Positions 51,211 to 63,945 are shown, counted from the first letter of the stretch. The stretch: DNA of 64,000 nucleotides from Sceloporus undulatus (GCF_019175285.1 NC_056527.1:103778377-103842376), one strand, 5' to 3'. Notes: generated by a model from the letters alone, not told the origin. Numbers and translations: made by a program.

Positions 51211-51211
<1 letters not shown>
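50511..51211. other. KCNC3 intron 1, nothing recognised
   Basis: No exon or clear repeat recognised. Confidence 0.4.

Positions 51212-51261
<50 letters not shown>
51212..51261. repeat. (AAT)n microsatellite
   Basis: About 16 units of ATA/AAT. Confidence 0.95.
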
Positions 51262-51262
<1 letters not shown>

Positions 51263-51310
51263 TCATATCCACCTCTCCCCATGGAGCTGTGACAAGACTA
51301 TAAAAAAACA

Positions 51311-51527
51311 GTCCATAGAATTTTAGTGCTGGAAGGCACCACAAGGGCCATCTAGGCTAGCCCCCTGTCATGCAAGAATGCACAACTAAAGCAACCATTG
51401 AAAGAGGCCCATGCAGCCTGGGGATAATGGGAACTGCAATCCAAGATGCTGGGAAGGTGCCAGGCAGTGGGGAAAGATTCCTTGGGAAGGGGAGAGGGCC
51501 GCACACTGTGGCCCTGGGAATGTTACG
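51311..51527 (+). repeat. Intron repeat P, copy 1
   Basis: Begins with a short CR1-like end (GCCATCTAGGCTAGCCCCCTG) and continues as GAAAGAGGCCCATGCAGCCTGG...GGCCCTGGGAATGTT. Matches 52493-52742. Confidence 0.7.
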
Positions 51528-51550
51528 TATGCATCAGCAGAAGGACCGAT

Positions 51551-51738
51551 GGAGAGATGAAATCATTTCTATTCTGCCCCCCTGCCATTCTCCCCATATA
51601 ATTTGGGCTCTGTACATTTAAGACATACTTGTCCGAGGTCTATAAGAGATCTTGGTGTGAGTAACTTTCTGAATTTACAAGAGAAAGCAAGGTATAGATA
51701 GATACTGGAGAATAATGGGGGCTGGGGACTTTCATAAA
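51551..51738 (+). repeat. Intron repeat R, copy 1
   Basis: AGAGATGAAATCA, CCCATATAATTTGGGCTCTG, AATTTACAAGAGAAAGCAAG, CTTTCATAAA. Two more copies lie at 54151-54371 and 54372-54564. Confidence 0.75.
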
Positions 51739-52492
51739 GTTTTTAAAGAAAAGTAGCCAGGATTAAATTGCTTTAAATTTTTTAATTCTGTTTTCTTTAT
51801 ACAATAGAATCTTAGCTTTATTCAAAAGCAGGCCCACATTCAATTTTATTGTGAATCCTGAGTCCCTCCCCAAAGACATCTCTTCCCCCTTCCCTTGCAC
51901 CCCACTGATGAAGGCTGAAATGACTGTCTTAGGAGAAAAGGAGCAAAGAGGTGGAGTGAAAGGTGATGCACTAAAAGGAATAAGGAGAACAGTACCTTGA
52001 AAAGAGATACACAGTAGTGATGTGTAAGGCATTTTGGGGTGATATGCTTAAGGGATACTGAGACAGTGCGCACACTAGCACACAGGCAAGGAGGCACAAG
52101 AGTGCCAGGAAGCATAAAGAGCAAGTGAAAAGAGAGATGCGTGACTGGCCCTGAGTGCAGGGATGTCTATGGGAAGGCAGATCTTGTCACAAAAAAAGAT
52201 GGGGCTGATAAGTGTCAGTGTGGTAGACTGCGAACGAAAGCATTGGGAGGCAGGGAAAGATGTGATTTAAGGACTGAGGGCACCAGTGAAACCTCACGCA
52301 AAGGACAGGCAAGGAAGTCAGACACATGGTAAGCGATGTGCAAAGGGCACTAGAACTGCCCAACAGGGGATATGTTATCCTGAGCTAATGCAGACTGACA
52401 TGCAAGGAAAGGAAGAATTGGTTAGGACAGACTGCACCAACCTGGGGCCCTCCAGAAGAACTGGACTGCAGTTCCCATTATCATGGGCCATG
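51739..52492. other. KCNC3 intron 1, nothing recognised
   Basis: No exon or clear repeat recognised. Confidence 0.4.
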
Positions 52493-52742
52493 GACTCTTA
52501 GAGCTTGAAAGGATCCACAAGGGCCTGCTAGTACACAACACCCATGTTGTGCAGGAATGCACAACAAAAGCACCCTTGAAAGAGGCCCATGCTGCCTGGG
52601 GATGATGGGAGCTGCAATCCATGGTACTGAAAAGTTTGCAGGCAGTTGGGGAAGATTCTTTGGGGAGGAGAAAGTGGGGGCACATACTGTGGTCCTGTTA
52701 CAAATGCACCCATGTGCAGTTGTGGCCCTGGGAATGTTGCAG
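52493..52742 (+). repeat. Intron repeat P, copy 2
   Basis: GAAAGAGGCCCATGCTGCCTGG...GGCCCTGGGAATGTTG; about 30 bases longer than copy 1. Confidence 0.7.
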
Positions 52743-52783
52743 AAGTATGTGTTGGAGGGAATGTATTCTCTGGGTGCCCCCAC

Positions 52784-52871
52784 CAAACTCCAGCTCCCAG
52801 AATTCCATAGCATTGAGCTCTGGCAGTTAAAGCGGTGCCAAAATGGATTATTTCTTCAGTGTGGATGCAGC
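52784..52871. mobile_element. MITE right half (TGCATCC family)
   Basis: AGAATTCCATAGCATTGAGC, GGCAGTTAAAGCGGTGCC, CTTCAGTGTGGATGCAGC. The left half is absent. Confidence 0.65.
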
Positions 52872-54150
52872 ATAGTTAGTGCGTATTTGGGGGGATTGCA
52901 AGAGGGATTCTCGAAAACATGTGCTAGGACCATGCCAAAAGATAACTGAATGGACCAAAGAAAGTCCTCCTGCTGAACCAGAGCGTGCAAATGAGTGTAG
53001 TTGTGTGTACCAAGAGAGATACCTTGACACGCAAGTGCTGGATTGAGGATGCTTGGCTGGTCCTATCAAGGGAGGAGGGCTTTGCAATCCTGAAGGAGGC
53101 CCTGCCACCTCCAGCCCGGAAAGCGAGGTCTCATTTTCTCCCTTGTTTTCCTCATCCCCTCCAAAAAGCACCTCTAGATTCTCTCCTTTCTTCTGCCCTT
53201 CCTGAATTTGGGAAGCCTCCTGATCTACTGCAGCTTTGCAACCCCCCCCCCCCCCACATCTCCCTGCAAAGCTAAGCAGGCTGCCTCTTCTCCCCATCAA
53301 CTCAAACCCAAATCTATTTCCTCTCCATCCAGGGGGAACAAAGAAACCCACAGCAATGCAGATGTGGGTCCTCCTCCATCCCTTCTCACCCCAGCTCCAT
53401 ACACATCCCACATCCAACAAGGCTGCTGAAAACTATCTCCCCCCTCCCCCCCCTTTCCAGACACTGCAGCTCATCATTTCCAAGCCTTTTACAGTATTGC
53501 CTTTTCCTCTCACCTCCCTCCTCTGGACTGCATTAAAAAAAATCCCCCTCCAATTCTTTTGCTCCCCCTTTCCTTCCCAATCTCTGCAGCCCAAGCAATT
53601 TTGCTCAGTAAAACAGGTTAAAACTTCCCCTCTCTCTCTTTTCTTTTTGGCAAAGTAGTGAGGGGGGAGGTGAAGAGGGCTGGGATTGTGCTGGCTGTCT
53701 CCCTCTCTCCCCTCAGGCCTCCCTCCTTCCCTTTCCCCCCTTTAGTTTGACTTGGAGGACAATATTAGTGCTTTGCTGTCTGTAGAACTGCAGAGGCAGC
53801 GGGTTGAGGAAGGGGGGAGGGAGGGAAGGAAGGGGGCACCGCAGTGCAGTGTGTGGAAGCCCCAGAGTTTGCAGTGCAAAGTAGGCATTCTGCAATCCTT
53901 GCAATCCCCCCCTTTCTCCTTTTCCACAGGCCTCCCCTATGCCACTGGCCAGCTGGTCTCCAGGGTGCAAGACGGATCCCAGGTCCCATCATCCCCATCC
54001 CTCTTTCCCCTCCTGGGCCAGAAAAAGTTGACAGCAAGAAGGGAGACTGGGAAGACAGGACAGGGGACTTTTGGGGGGGGGGGCTCTGCTGCTAGTACTG
54101 TATGAAGTGATGCTACATTCAGATGGGCCTTGAGTCAGAGGATTACTAAA
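52872..54150. other. KCNC3 intron 1, pyrimidine-rich
   Basis: C/T-rich tracts (including C14 near 53242) that give long proline/serine open frames with no recognisable protein. No exon assigned. Confidence 0.45.
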
Positions 54151-54371
54151 CAGAAGAACTGGTGGGGAGATGAAATCAGTTCTGTTCCCCCTTCTATTTT
54201 CCCCATACAATTTGGGCTCTGTGCATTTAAGACATATTTGCCCTAGGACTATAGGAGATCTTACTGTGTCTCTGTGTGTGTGTGTGTGGGGGGTGTCTCT
54301 CTGAATTTACAAGAGAAAGCAAGGTATAGGCAGATACTGTGGAATAATGGGGTCTGGAGGGCTTTCATAAA
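54151..54371 (+). repeat. Intron repeat R, copy 2
   Basis: Tandem with copy 3; contains a (GT)n run near 54272-54288 that the other copies lack. Confidence 0.8.
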
Positions 54372-54564
54372 CAGAGGAGCTGGATGAGAGATGAAATCAT
54401 TTTTCTTCCCCCACTTCTCCCAATACAATTCAGGCTCTGTGCATTTAAGACACATTTGCCCGAGGACTATAGGAGATCCTGGTGTGGGTGTCTCTCTGAA
54501 TTTGCAAGAGAAAGCGAGGGAGTTGAGGTACAAATAGCTACTGAGGAATAACAGGGGCTGGGGG
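54372..54564 (+). repeat. Intron repeat R, copy 3
   Basis: Directly follows copy 2, head to tail (ACAGAGGAGCTGG...AACAGGGGCTGG). Confidence 0.8.
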
Positions 54565-55215
54565 AGCAGCCAAGGTTCATGCCCCCGCTACAGTGTTTGA
54601 TTTACCTGCATGAGCAGCATACAAAAAAGGCTGCAAAGAGGTTGTCTGGCCTACATCCACCATGCCTCCCCCCCCCCCCTGAATAAGAAGCAGGGAGAGA
54701 GAATACGGACTGGGCATGAGAAACGTAGACAACTGGATAGATGGACAGGACTGGGAATATAGATTGATGGTCCAAAATGCACACACTCGTCTATAAAATG
54801 CCTGCCTGGGATGCAAAGGCACATTTGCCTAGATTCCATTCACTCTCCACATGCCACCATACATATTTTATAGCAATGCCTAGACAAGCCAGGGCTACAA
54901 AATCTGTACCCAGGCATATCTGATAGCTGCATTTATGCCCCTGTGTATTGCCGAGTGGGAAAAGTGTTACGTAGACAGAACTTCTAGACAGTCCATAAAG
55001 ATACACACAGAGAGACAAAGTCTTCTCCTCTCCTTTCATCCTTCTCTATAAATCTGTGTTCTTTGCAATTTTTTAAAAAATGTGCCCAGGGTCCCAACTT
55101 TGATTTTTTTTAAGGATCTCGTAAGTCCTTCTGAAATATATGGTCAAAGGAAAAAGTTATTATTTCAGTGTATCTGTTCTACAGAGGCAGGGGGAGATAG
55201 TAAATAGGTATATTT
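54565..55215. other. KCNC3 intron 1, nothing recognised
   Basis: No exon or clear repeat recognised. Confidence 0.4.
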
Positions 55216-55536
55216 GTTGCTATGTTCCTTCAAGTTGTTTCTGACTTAGGGTGACCATAAGGCATACTGCATATATATCTCCATTTGTATGGACAGAGGA
55301 GTAATTATATGTTCTTTCAAATAGTTTTCAACTTATGGGAGCCCTAAGGTGAACCTATCATGGTATTTTCCTGGCAAGATTTGTTCAGAGGTTTGCTATT
55401 GCTTTCACCTGAGGCTGAGAATATGTGACTTGCCCAGGGTCACCCATTGGGTTTCTTGGCCAAGCAGGGAATCAAACTCTAGCTTCCAGAGACATAGTCC
55501 AACACTCAAACCACTACTGTATACCACACTGGCTCT
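55216..55536 (-). repeat. Sauria-type SINE, tail duplicated
   Basis: Two tail regions (CCTTCAAGTTGTTTCTGACT and CTTTCAAATAGTTTTCAACT) precede one core and head ending ACCACACTGGCTC, so a second SINE tail abuts a full copy. Confidence 0.7.
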
Positions 55537-56444
55537 ATATAATAATTATGTTATGTTAATTTAATTAAAAGTCACAAAACATTGAGTGTATCAAGTAAAT
55601 TTACCAGACAAATAAGTCTAATCATAAGCATCTTTACTCAAAAGTAAACCAAATTGAGTTTGATGGGACTAATTGCCTGGTAAATGCACTTGGGCCTAAG
55701 TTTTTGTCTCTGGCTTGCATAAGTTATATAAATTGCTTGTAGTTGTAAATGAAACCTTGCAGATAGATGTGTATACACAGATATACATGCAGGGTGTATA
55801 TGCCCTTCTGATGGCTCCATGCATTACAGTGTTCTCTGCAATGGTATCATTTACTAACTCTTGCATTGTACAGCAGGGATGATTCCCACCCACCCACCTG
55901 AGCCACCCCTGCAAACAAAGCATTGGCTCAAAAATCTGATCTCCCCCTTCTGTGTGTTCAGCTATAAAGCTGAACCTTGGATCAGAAAAAGTTGATGCAT
56001 CCAAAGTATTTCTCTCCATCCAGCAGAGTGAGAGCCAGTACTAGCTTCTGAGCTAAGGGAATTTATTTTTAACCAAGTTCACCTCTACCTCCCTGTCCCA
56101 TCATTGTCCGCATTGTGGGAACACATTCCTCCCCCACCCCAACAAATATTGACCCTGGATGGGAAGGCAAATTCTTTTTGGCCTTTAGTGGGTGCCAGAG
56201 AAACAGTGCCCCAGATTCTGCAACTGAGGACAATCTGTATTTTTTTTCCCCTTTAAGCAAATCTTGCACACATTTTTTTTTACTTGTCCCTTTGTGGAAG
56301 ATCTTCATTGCCCCTCATTTCTTAATTCTCTTGCCTTTATCTTCCCTGTCTGATTAAAAACCCAGCACAGAAATTCTGGTTCAACTCCTTGGGGAATTCA
56401 AAGGAGTGATGGTGACAACCGAGGATGGATGCAGATTTCTGTTC

Positions 56445-56445
<1 letters not shown>
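55537..56445. other. KCNC3 intron 1, nothing recognised
   Basis: No exon or clear repeat recognised. Confidence 0.4.

Positions 56446-56479
<34 letters not shown>
56446..56479. repeat. (CTAT)n microsatellite
   Basis: About eight units. Confidence 0.95.
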
Positions 56480-56899
56480 GATTTTTAATGACTCTTGTGA
56501 ATAATGACTGCAGAAAGTGAACTGAATCCAGATGCTAGCACAAGTCAGTGTAACAGAGCGGCTACTCATATCTATTACAACATAGAAGTCTTGCTGGCAT
56601 CTTGATTTTCTAACGCCTCTTCCTCATTACATATATTTTCCCATCCTGAGAAGAGCTTTGATATTTAGCAGCCCCTTTTTCAATGTAACATCCTCTTAAA
56701 TTCCTCTTCCAAAGAATCCAATAATCCTGGCCTCTCCATACCATTCCAGCCCACAAGACCAGCTCCCTTTCCTGAAAACCAGGAGGCCTAGCTGGAGCTC
56801 CCATTATTTTAACATTCTAAGAGTCTTCCAAGAGAATCTAAAAGCCCTGGTTGCAATTAGCAATCTCCCTCCAACCTATTTGGTTATTTATTTAAGAAA

Positions 56900-57600
56900 T
56901 AACAACAACAACTTTTTCCAGTTCCTTACCTGGGGACCTTCTGCCCTACAGTCTAGCAGGTGACTTTGTATTTCCCTGGAGCCAGTAGTTCTTGTACCCA
57001 CCACCCCACAAATTCCCAAGAGACAGCAATCATTTTTCATATTCCAAGTCCTGGCACAGATTTCTTCGTGGCTCTCAGTTATTAGACCACCTGTGGGGAT
57101 GTGGTGTGTGGTTTTCCAATCCTTATCTCACCAACTGTAGGGTTTTCCTTTTGGGCAATCTCGCCAGCTGTGAGAATTCCCTCTCAGCTAATCCAACTCC
57201 TGTGGCCAAATGTAGGGTTTCTACCCTTTCTATCCCACCAATTGGGAAGACTGCCATAGTGACCATTGCAGTTACTAAGAGTGAGACCTTTCCCTGATCC
57301 CCACCCCTGCCATCAATGCAAGGACTTCCTCCTGACATCCTTATGTGGCACCAACTATGGGGATCATCTAAATGCCCTCAATGTGCATATGCTGATTTAT
57401 GCCACTTCTATCCTCAATGGACACTATCCCTCTGCATTCAATGCTGCCACCACAGACACCTTGTATGAATCCAAGCTCTCAGACAGATAGCATTTCCAGA
57501 TGTCAAAAGTATATAAAAACAAAAACCAATCTTTATTTACAGAAGTTAAACATCAGAGCAAATTAATTATTTATTACATTTAAAACACCACACATCCTTT
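56900..57600. other. Unassigned repeat-like stretch
   Basis: Loosely repeated motifs (CTCACCAACTGTAGGG, CTCGCCAGCTGTGAG, CCCACCAATTGGGAAG), then TGGCACCAACTATGGGGATC and, read on the minus strand, AATAAAGATTGG. It could be an old retroelement terminal region, but no family can be assigned. Confidence 0.2.
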
Positions 57601-57959
57601 CTTGCACTCCTCTCAAACTAACCGAGACCAATCATGCCAAACCCCCAGCCAAAACACTCTTCTCTCATTCCAACCCTAATCTGACCCAAAAACCTTTGAC
57701 TAACTTAACTTCCAGCTATCATTCACTCGACTCATGCAAATCTCCTCAATCATTCCAACCACCAGTATTCACTCAAATATCCCAAGGTCTCTTTCTTCCC
57801 AATTGCTCCTTACCTTATACCCTAATATACAATCAGTAAATCAAACAATATTTTCAAATACAAATCCATGACATCACAGGTGCCAATATTTCTGATTCCA
57901 CGAAGGTTCAGAAATGGTTTGGAAGTGATGGTGGAATAATTGCTCACATATATAGCTCC
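57601..57959. other. KCNC3 intron 1, AT/C-rich
   Basis: No exon or repeat recognised. Confidence 0.35.
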
Positions 57960-57964
57960 AGTGT

Positions 57965-58085
57965 GTATGGGGCAGAGCCTCCAGATACCTTTGGACTACA
58001 ATGCCAACCTGCTCTCACTACTGGGTATACATGCCAATGCTCATGAGAGTTGTAGTCCAATGTATCTGGAGGGCTTGGGATATAG
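57965..58085. mobile_element. Small foldback element
   Basis: CCTCCAGATACCTTTGGACTAC and GTAGTCCAATGTATCTGGAGG are inverted. A related one lies at 60450-60545. Confidence 0.55.
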
Positions 58086-58144
58086 TCACTCTTGCAATTG
58101 CTCTCTGCCTACTTAGCTAGCTGGTCTGAACCCTACTCCCCAAA

Positions 58145-58352
58145 TTGTTGCTGTTGTTCAAGTAATTTTTTACTTATGGCAACCCTATCATAGGGTTTTC
58201 TTGGCAGGTTTCTTCAGAGGGGGCTTGCTATTGCCATCCTTTGAGGCTGAGAGAGTGTGGCTTGCCCAAGGTCATCCAGTGGGTTTGTTATGCTTAAGAG
58301 GGGAATTGAACCCTGATATCCAGAATCCTAGTCCAACGCTCAAACTATTACT
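58145..58352 (-). repeat. Sauria-type SINE
   Basis: TTGTTGCTGTTGTTCAAG...TTGAACCCTGATATCCAG...CAACGCTCAAACTATTA. Confidence 0.75.
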
Positions 58353-58968
58353 CTGAATAGCTGAGACCAAAACCTGGCATGGGTTCAATGTCTGATAGAC
58401 ATGGAAGCCACTAGCTGCCCTCAGTGCCCCCAGCTCACCAGTTCTAGTCCCCCGATTTAGCTAGTAGGCCTAGAAGTCTTGCATGCCCTTGCATTGCATG
58501 CCACTCAGGCCCTGTGTGACTGTCCCCAAGAACCCAGCAATCTGAGCATTATGTTCCTTCCTGATTTGATCTCCCAGTTCTCACGTCTCATCCTAACCAA
58601 GCTTTGACAGACCATGCATGGCCTTCACCTACAGCTTCCATCTCCATCCCAAGTTCTCCTCTTTGATCTATAGAGCTCTCAGGAGATTCACGCCACCCCA
58701 CTCTGCAATCCCACCGACTTCTTTCCTCCGGTTTCTGCTTCCCAGAAGGATTCGTAGGGCTCTCTGATTAACCCTTTACTCCATGGCTCTGCATGCTAAG
58801 CAAGCCTTTCTTCTCCTCTCACTTTCTTTGGCGTGATGCTGAAATGCCAGTATTTCTGAGGTGCTAAAATTGGTCTATTGCGGTTTAAGCCACCCCCCTC
58901 ATTCTCTTGTCGCTCTCCATGGTACTGAACTGAAGTGTTGCATCCAGTGATAGCAACACAGGGAGAGA
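58353..58968. other. KCNC3 intron 1, nothing recognised
   Basis: No exon or repeat recognised. Confidence 0.4.
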
Positions 58969-59009
58969 ATACACACACACAAGGCGCGCGCACACACACA
59001 CACACACAG
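58969..59009. repeat. (CA)n with CG interruption
   Basis: CACACACA, then GGCGCGCG, then a second CA run; alternating purine-pyrimidine sequence prone to Z-DNA. Confidence 0.9.
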
Positions 59010-59269
59010 AGGCTCTTTCTGCTTTGAAGCTTTGCTGATAGAGGTTATTCCATGATGGTTTGTATATAAAGAAGCATAGACATGGAAGAGATTATTAATG
59101 AATTAGCTCTGGGTGTCAGGTGGCGATGGTGCATATGTGAGTGAAGGAAGGGGTGTCCAACATAATGTACCATTTAGTCCTCATTACGGTGGATAGACAG
59201 CAAAACTGGAACACAGGCACTGCAGCGCTGGAGGGCGGTTGGTGTATCCAGCTGGTATAGAGGAATGAG

Positions 59270-59497
59270 ACAGAGCCAGTGTGGTGTAGTGGGTTTGAAT
59301 GTTGGACTACGACTCTGGAGACCAGGGTTCAAATCCTTCTTCCATCATGCACACCTGCTGGGTGATTTTGGGCAAGTCACATTCTCTCAGCCTCAGAGGA
59401 AGGCAATGGCAAACGCTCTTTGAATAAGCCTTGTCAAGAAACCCCCATGATAGGCTCGCCATAAGTCAGAAATGACTTGAAGATACACAACAACAAG
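59270..59497 (+). repeat. Sauria-type SINE, well preserved
   Basis: Head CAGAGCCAGTGTGGTGTAGTG, B-box-like GAGACCAGGGTTCAAATCC, tail AAATGACTTGAAGATACAC with AACAACAAG. The best-kept copy in the window. Confidence 0.9.
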
Positions 59498-59543
59498 AGG
59501 AATGAGAGTTTTGTATGGTCATCAGAAAATCTTTTCTATGTTG

Positions 59544-59546
<3 letters not shown>

Positions 59547-59577
<31 letters not shown>
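59547..59577. repeat. (AG)n microsatellite
   Basis: About 15 units. Confidence 0.95.
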
Positions 59578-59579
<2 letters not shown>

Positions 59580-61928
59580 TTATACAGATTTCATAGGGGA
59601 TGGAGCAATTGAGTTAATCCAAACTGCTTGACGTTTTTCTTGAGAGAAGGGGAGAATAGCAACATTCAAGCAGTATCTATTATTGGCCCTGGGGCCTTTC
59701 CTGGATCCAGGGAGGAGCAAGTATGTGCAGCAAACATTTGGGAAAGGAATGAAGAGACCTAACTCCCCTGTATTCCAAAACAAGAATGCAATGTCCATGT
59801 CTCCCATGGTTGCCTGGACTGAGACTGTTCCAGTGGTATGAGAAGCAGCTTTTTTACTCTACAACTCTGAGACCTCCTCAACCAATATAGCCATACAGGC
59901 TGAGGGATTCTGGGAGCTGTAGTCCATAAAGTAACTTCCCCAAGTTCTAGGCTGGCCTGCTTAAAGTCTGTCTCTCCCAGCTCTCTCTCTCTCTCTTTTT
60001 CAATGTCTCTCTCTCTCTCTTCTTTTATACTAATCACAAGTCTTTCCTACTCCTGCCTTGAAATTAATCTCATCTGTTCCACCTTTGCACCCCCACACGC
60101 ATTTCTAAACTCAACTTGAAATTAATCTCCTACTTTAGTCTTTACTCCACCCTCCTGAAATTAATCCTTCCCCACATGACTTCCTGTGGCCTCTTTATTT
60201 TGAATGTATCTGCTAACCCTCGCCTTGCAGTTTTCTCCCAACACTCTTTTCCTGAGATGGATTTCACTTTGAATTTCTTTGTTGCTGTCCCTAATTCTGC
60301 CTCTTGATCAACCAGACTTCTGCACTTTGCTCTAAAATGTCTTCTCCAAGTCATTTGGGTCACCAGTTTTTCACCACCAGTTGCCACTTCTTCTCACTTG
60401 TGATGTTCAGCAAACGTCACATTAATCTGGGGTAGTCTCCCCTGATCCTGTAACCTCCAGATGTATCGGACTGCAACTCCTATCATCCCTAGATTATGGG
60501 GGTTATAGTCCAACGTACCCAGGAAGTGCTAGTTTGGGAACTCTAGAAAAATGAAGGTAGTGGTGGTGATGATAGACATGCTAGAATAAGTCCTTGTACT
60601 GTAAGCCCTGGCAGTGGCATTCATCTGACAAAGTTTATCTTTTCAGAAACCTCCCTTCTGTTCCGTCTTCATTCCTGTCTCCCCATTGTCAATTTCAGAT
60701 ACCATTTCTGGAGGTAAGCCGGGCTGCCATCCTCAGGGTCAGACGCTACCAAAAACATATTCCTCTGCAAAAATCCATAAACATGTCACCCCTTATATTT
60801 TCTCCAATTTCCATAGGTGGGGTAGAGTGGAGATATGAGATATCAAGTAGGCATTGCAGTGCTCTCACTCCTATTGCTATGCATGTGTCTTCAGACTGTT
60901 ATTTGTAAAAGACAATTTGTCAACTAGAACTTTCAGAATGCTGGTGGCTTCTGGGAGCACCAATCCCCATCCCAAAAGGAAGGGTTCCACACTTTTACAT
61001 TGTTTAGAGGATGCACTTTGTTTTCCCAAAAGGGGAAGAGACCTAATTTTTCCAAAGTCAGCTTGTTCTTGTTCAGTTATCTCCACTGATGTTCCAAGAT
61101 ATAGCAGCTTTAGCCCACACTTTGGGCTTCTTCTTTGGGGCCCTGGATCCCCAAGAACCCTTCCTTTAATCCAGGAATAGGCAGAAGATAGATCAGGACT
61201 GACTCATAGATCTCAAGGTGATTTTCAGTTGATCAGCAAGATTATTGTTTAACAGTTATGACAAACGAGAAAGCTTCTTTAATCCAAATTAGGATAATAA
61301 ACTGAAGAATGCTGCTGGTGGGTGGTGAAAAAACCAAGAATGGACACAGCTAGTAAAAGTTAGGGGTTTTTTGGATTACAGTTTCCTGGACCTCCCAAAA
61401 AAGTTATATTCTCCATTCTAGAAGTGGGTTTGTGAGAGATAATTGTGAGTTCAGTTCTAATGCTTAAAACCTATTTTCTGGTACCCTGATCTTTTGGGGG
61501 GATTACAGTTTCCAGGACTTCCCAAAAGTGTATGTCTGGCTGTTGAATGATTATATTTTTTTGGCCTGGATTAATGGATTTTGGGGATAAAATCCAAAGT
61601 AAGTCCTCGAAACCCCAAATCTATTCCCCTTGGATTTAGCCCAAAAGTTAGGTATCTATTTCTTCTTTGTCCACTCATTCCCAAGAACCATTGATCATTC
61701 TATTCCATTAGTTCCCATTCCTTAGAAATCGAGAAGAGCCACACAAAATAATATCTGTTCTCCTTCCAGATTCCACATTCATGAGTACATAGTAAGGAAT
61801 GGGGGGGGGGGAGAGAAAGAACATGAGGATTGCTCCTTTTCCTTTTGTATAAAGGAGTGGTGGGTGGCTAATGCACCTTGCAAAGTGACCATCATCAGAT
61901 TTGCTGGATCTGAGCTTAGAATTCCCTT
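59578..61928. other. KCNC3 intron 1, nothing recognised
   Basis: No exon recognised; a small foldback near 60450-60545 and scattered CT-rich tracts. Confidence 0.4.

Positions 61929-61972
<44 letters not shown>
61929..61972. repeat. (CT)n microsatellite
   Basis: About 21 units. Confidence 0.95.
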
Positions 61973-61974
<2 letters not shown>

Positions 61975-63368
61975 CATCACCTCCCACCCTGTCAGTTTCC
62001 AATTTGTAGAATGGAAGGTTTGAACAGCAAAGGGAAAGAGCCAAGGTCATCTCAGGGAATCAGTGGCCGCCAAGCCCTGACTCTTCCAGAGATTAGAATA
62101 ACATGTTCTCTTTTTTGCTTTTCTTGACCTTGTGCCCACCATCAGATAAACACAACCACACACACCCCTATCTTTTCCTTTCCTTCTTCTCACCCCTGCT
62201 GGATTCCCCATCTGTTACTGTAATATGCTCCCGCACTCATTTAAAGCAAAAAAGGGACTATTCTTGTATGGACCAACGGATGGAGTGTTGTTGAATTCTT
62301 TGGCTAGGTGAGTGAGCGATGGGGTTTGCCAAGTAGTTGTGGTGGGAGACAAGAGTCCTTTTCTAGCAAGGAAGAGCCGAAGACCTTGGGATTTGGGGGC
62401 CTCTGTAAGAAGAGAGGTTCAGAAAGTGAGGAGGAAAAGTGATTGGTGATAGGTTTTGCTTTTTCTGGTTTGTCTAGTAAATCTCTGTTTGACTTTACAT
62501 TAGTCTCACCCCCCAGCCACCCCAAAAAAACCCACCATAATATTTCCAGGAGCAGATATATAAATAATGTACTTTTCCTCTCCTATGCATTGTGCTCCCA
62601 TCCCCTTTCTAAGCACCATCTGTCCCAGGAGTAAGAATTCATTATTTTTACCAAAATGATTTGGGACTCCCAGAGCTGCGATGAGAAGGACTCATATAGC
62701 CTCTCCCTCATTATTAAGAAATGTGGGGGAGGGAGAGAAAATGAATATAAAATTTTCAAACAAGGGGGAAAGGCATCCCGAGGCTGGTTCCTGATACATG
62801 CAGAGCTGGAAATATGAAATGAGAGACAACTGAGATGCTGGAAATGGGCCACAAATGCTACATGGACTCTAGGCAGTTCTTTCCTTTAGGACCTCAAAAG
62901 ACCTTTTCCTCATCTGCAGCCCCATCACCTGAAAAGAAAAGCCATTCTTGAAACCAGGATGGGAGAAAGAGTTCCATTCATCCCTATACTTTCTATTTAT
63001 GTAGATACAGTACTCAATAATCTGTTCTCCCTTAGTCCTCTTATTTCTTTCTCCTGTGCTCCCTGCACTCCTTAAGATTTCCTTCTCCAATCCACCCCCC
63101 CCCCCATACACACTTCCTGGGCACCGCACTGCGCTTCAAAAGAGATTCTATGGTTTGTGTGCTGAAAGTGCTGACAGGATGGGAATTCTGTGCAGTGCAG
63201 AGATCCAGCCAGTGGAAGGGAAAGCAGTGAGGCTGAGGCTGCCTTGTGGAAGGAGCTGGGAATGTAGAGTTTGTGTATGTGTATGTCAGTGTGCCTGATG
63301 GGGCTATATATTGGTTGGTCTGTTGTGCACATATTCATATCAGCAAAGATGTGTGTGCATGCACTATG
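61973..63368. other. KCNC3 intron 1, nothing recognised
   Basis: No exon or repeat recognised; could hold conserved non-coding sequence. Confidence 0.4.
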
Positions 63369-63551
63369 CTGTTGTTGTGTGCCTTCAAGTCATTTCTCAC
63401 TTATGGCAACGTTAAGACGAACCTACCATGAGGTTTTTGGAGCTGCGTGTGCATGACTTGCCCAAGGTCACCCAGTGGGTTTCCATGGTCAAACAGGGAT
63501 TTGAACCCTTGTCTCCAGACTTGTAGTCGAACCACTACACCACGCTGGTCC
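63369..63551 (-). repeat. Sauria-type SINE, shortened
   Basis: GTTGTTGTGTGCCTTCAAG...TTTGAACCCTTGTCTCCAG...CACTACACCACGCTGG; the middle is deleted. Confidence 0.82.
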
Positions 63552-63591
63552 ATGTGCATGCAGTATACAAGGCTGTATTATCTCTGTAAGA

Positions 63592-63826
63592 GAGCCAGCA
63601 TGGCGTAGTGGTTTGAGTGTTGGACTAGAACACTGGGAGACCATGGTTCAAAGCCCCACTTGGTCATGGAAACCTATTGGGTGATCTTGGGCAAGTCATA
63701 CCCTCTCAGCCTCAGAGGGAGGCAAAGACAAACCCCCTCTGAACAAATCTTGCCAAGAAAACCCCACAATAGGTACACCTTATGGTTGCTATAAATTGTA
63801 AATGACTTGAAGGTTTACAACAACAA
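63592..63826 (+). repeat. Sauria-type SINE
   Basis: Head GAGCCAGCATGGCGTAGTGG, GAGACCATGGTTCAAAGCC, tail AATGACTTGAAGG then ACAACAACAA. Only 40 bp from the inverted copy before it. Confidence 0.88.
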
Positions 63827-63877
63827 TTATTTCTGTTATGGGACATGGATGCTCAATGTGCATGTAGACATGCACAA

Positions 63878-63945
63878 GTATTGTTTGTTTCATTTGTATG
63901 CCACCTTTCTCCCAGAAAGGAACCTAAGGTGACTCACAAAATATA
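63878..63945. repeat. LINE 3'-end fragment
   Basis: GCCACCTTTCTCCCAGAAAGG with CTAAGGTGACTCACAA, a short piece common in reptile genomes; similar pieces near 33870 and 44080. Confidence 0.4.

Noticed and set aside
53236-53658. 140-codon proline-rich frame in KCNC3 intron 1
   Set aside because: C/T-tract composition, no known domain.
59270-59345. tRNA gene from the A- and B-box-like SINE head
   Set aside because: It is the degenerate tRNA-derived head of a SINE, without a cloverleaf or proper 3' end.
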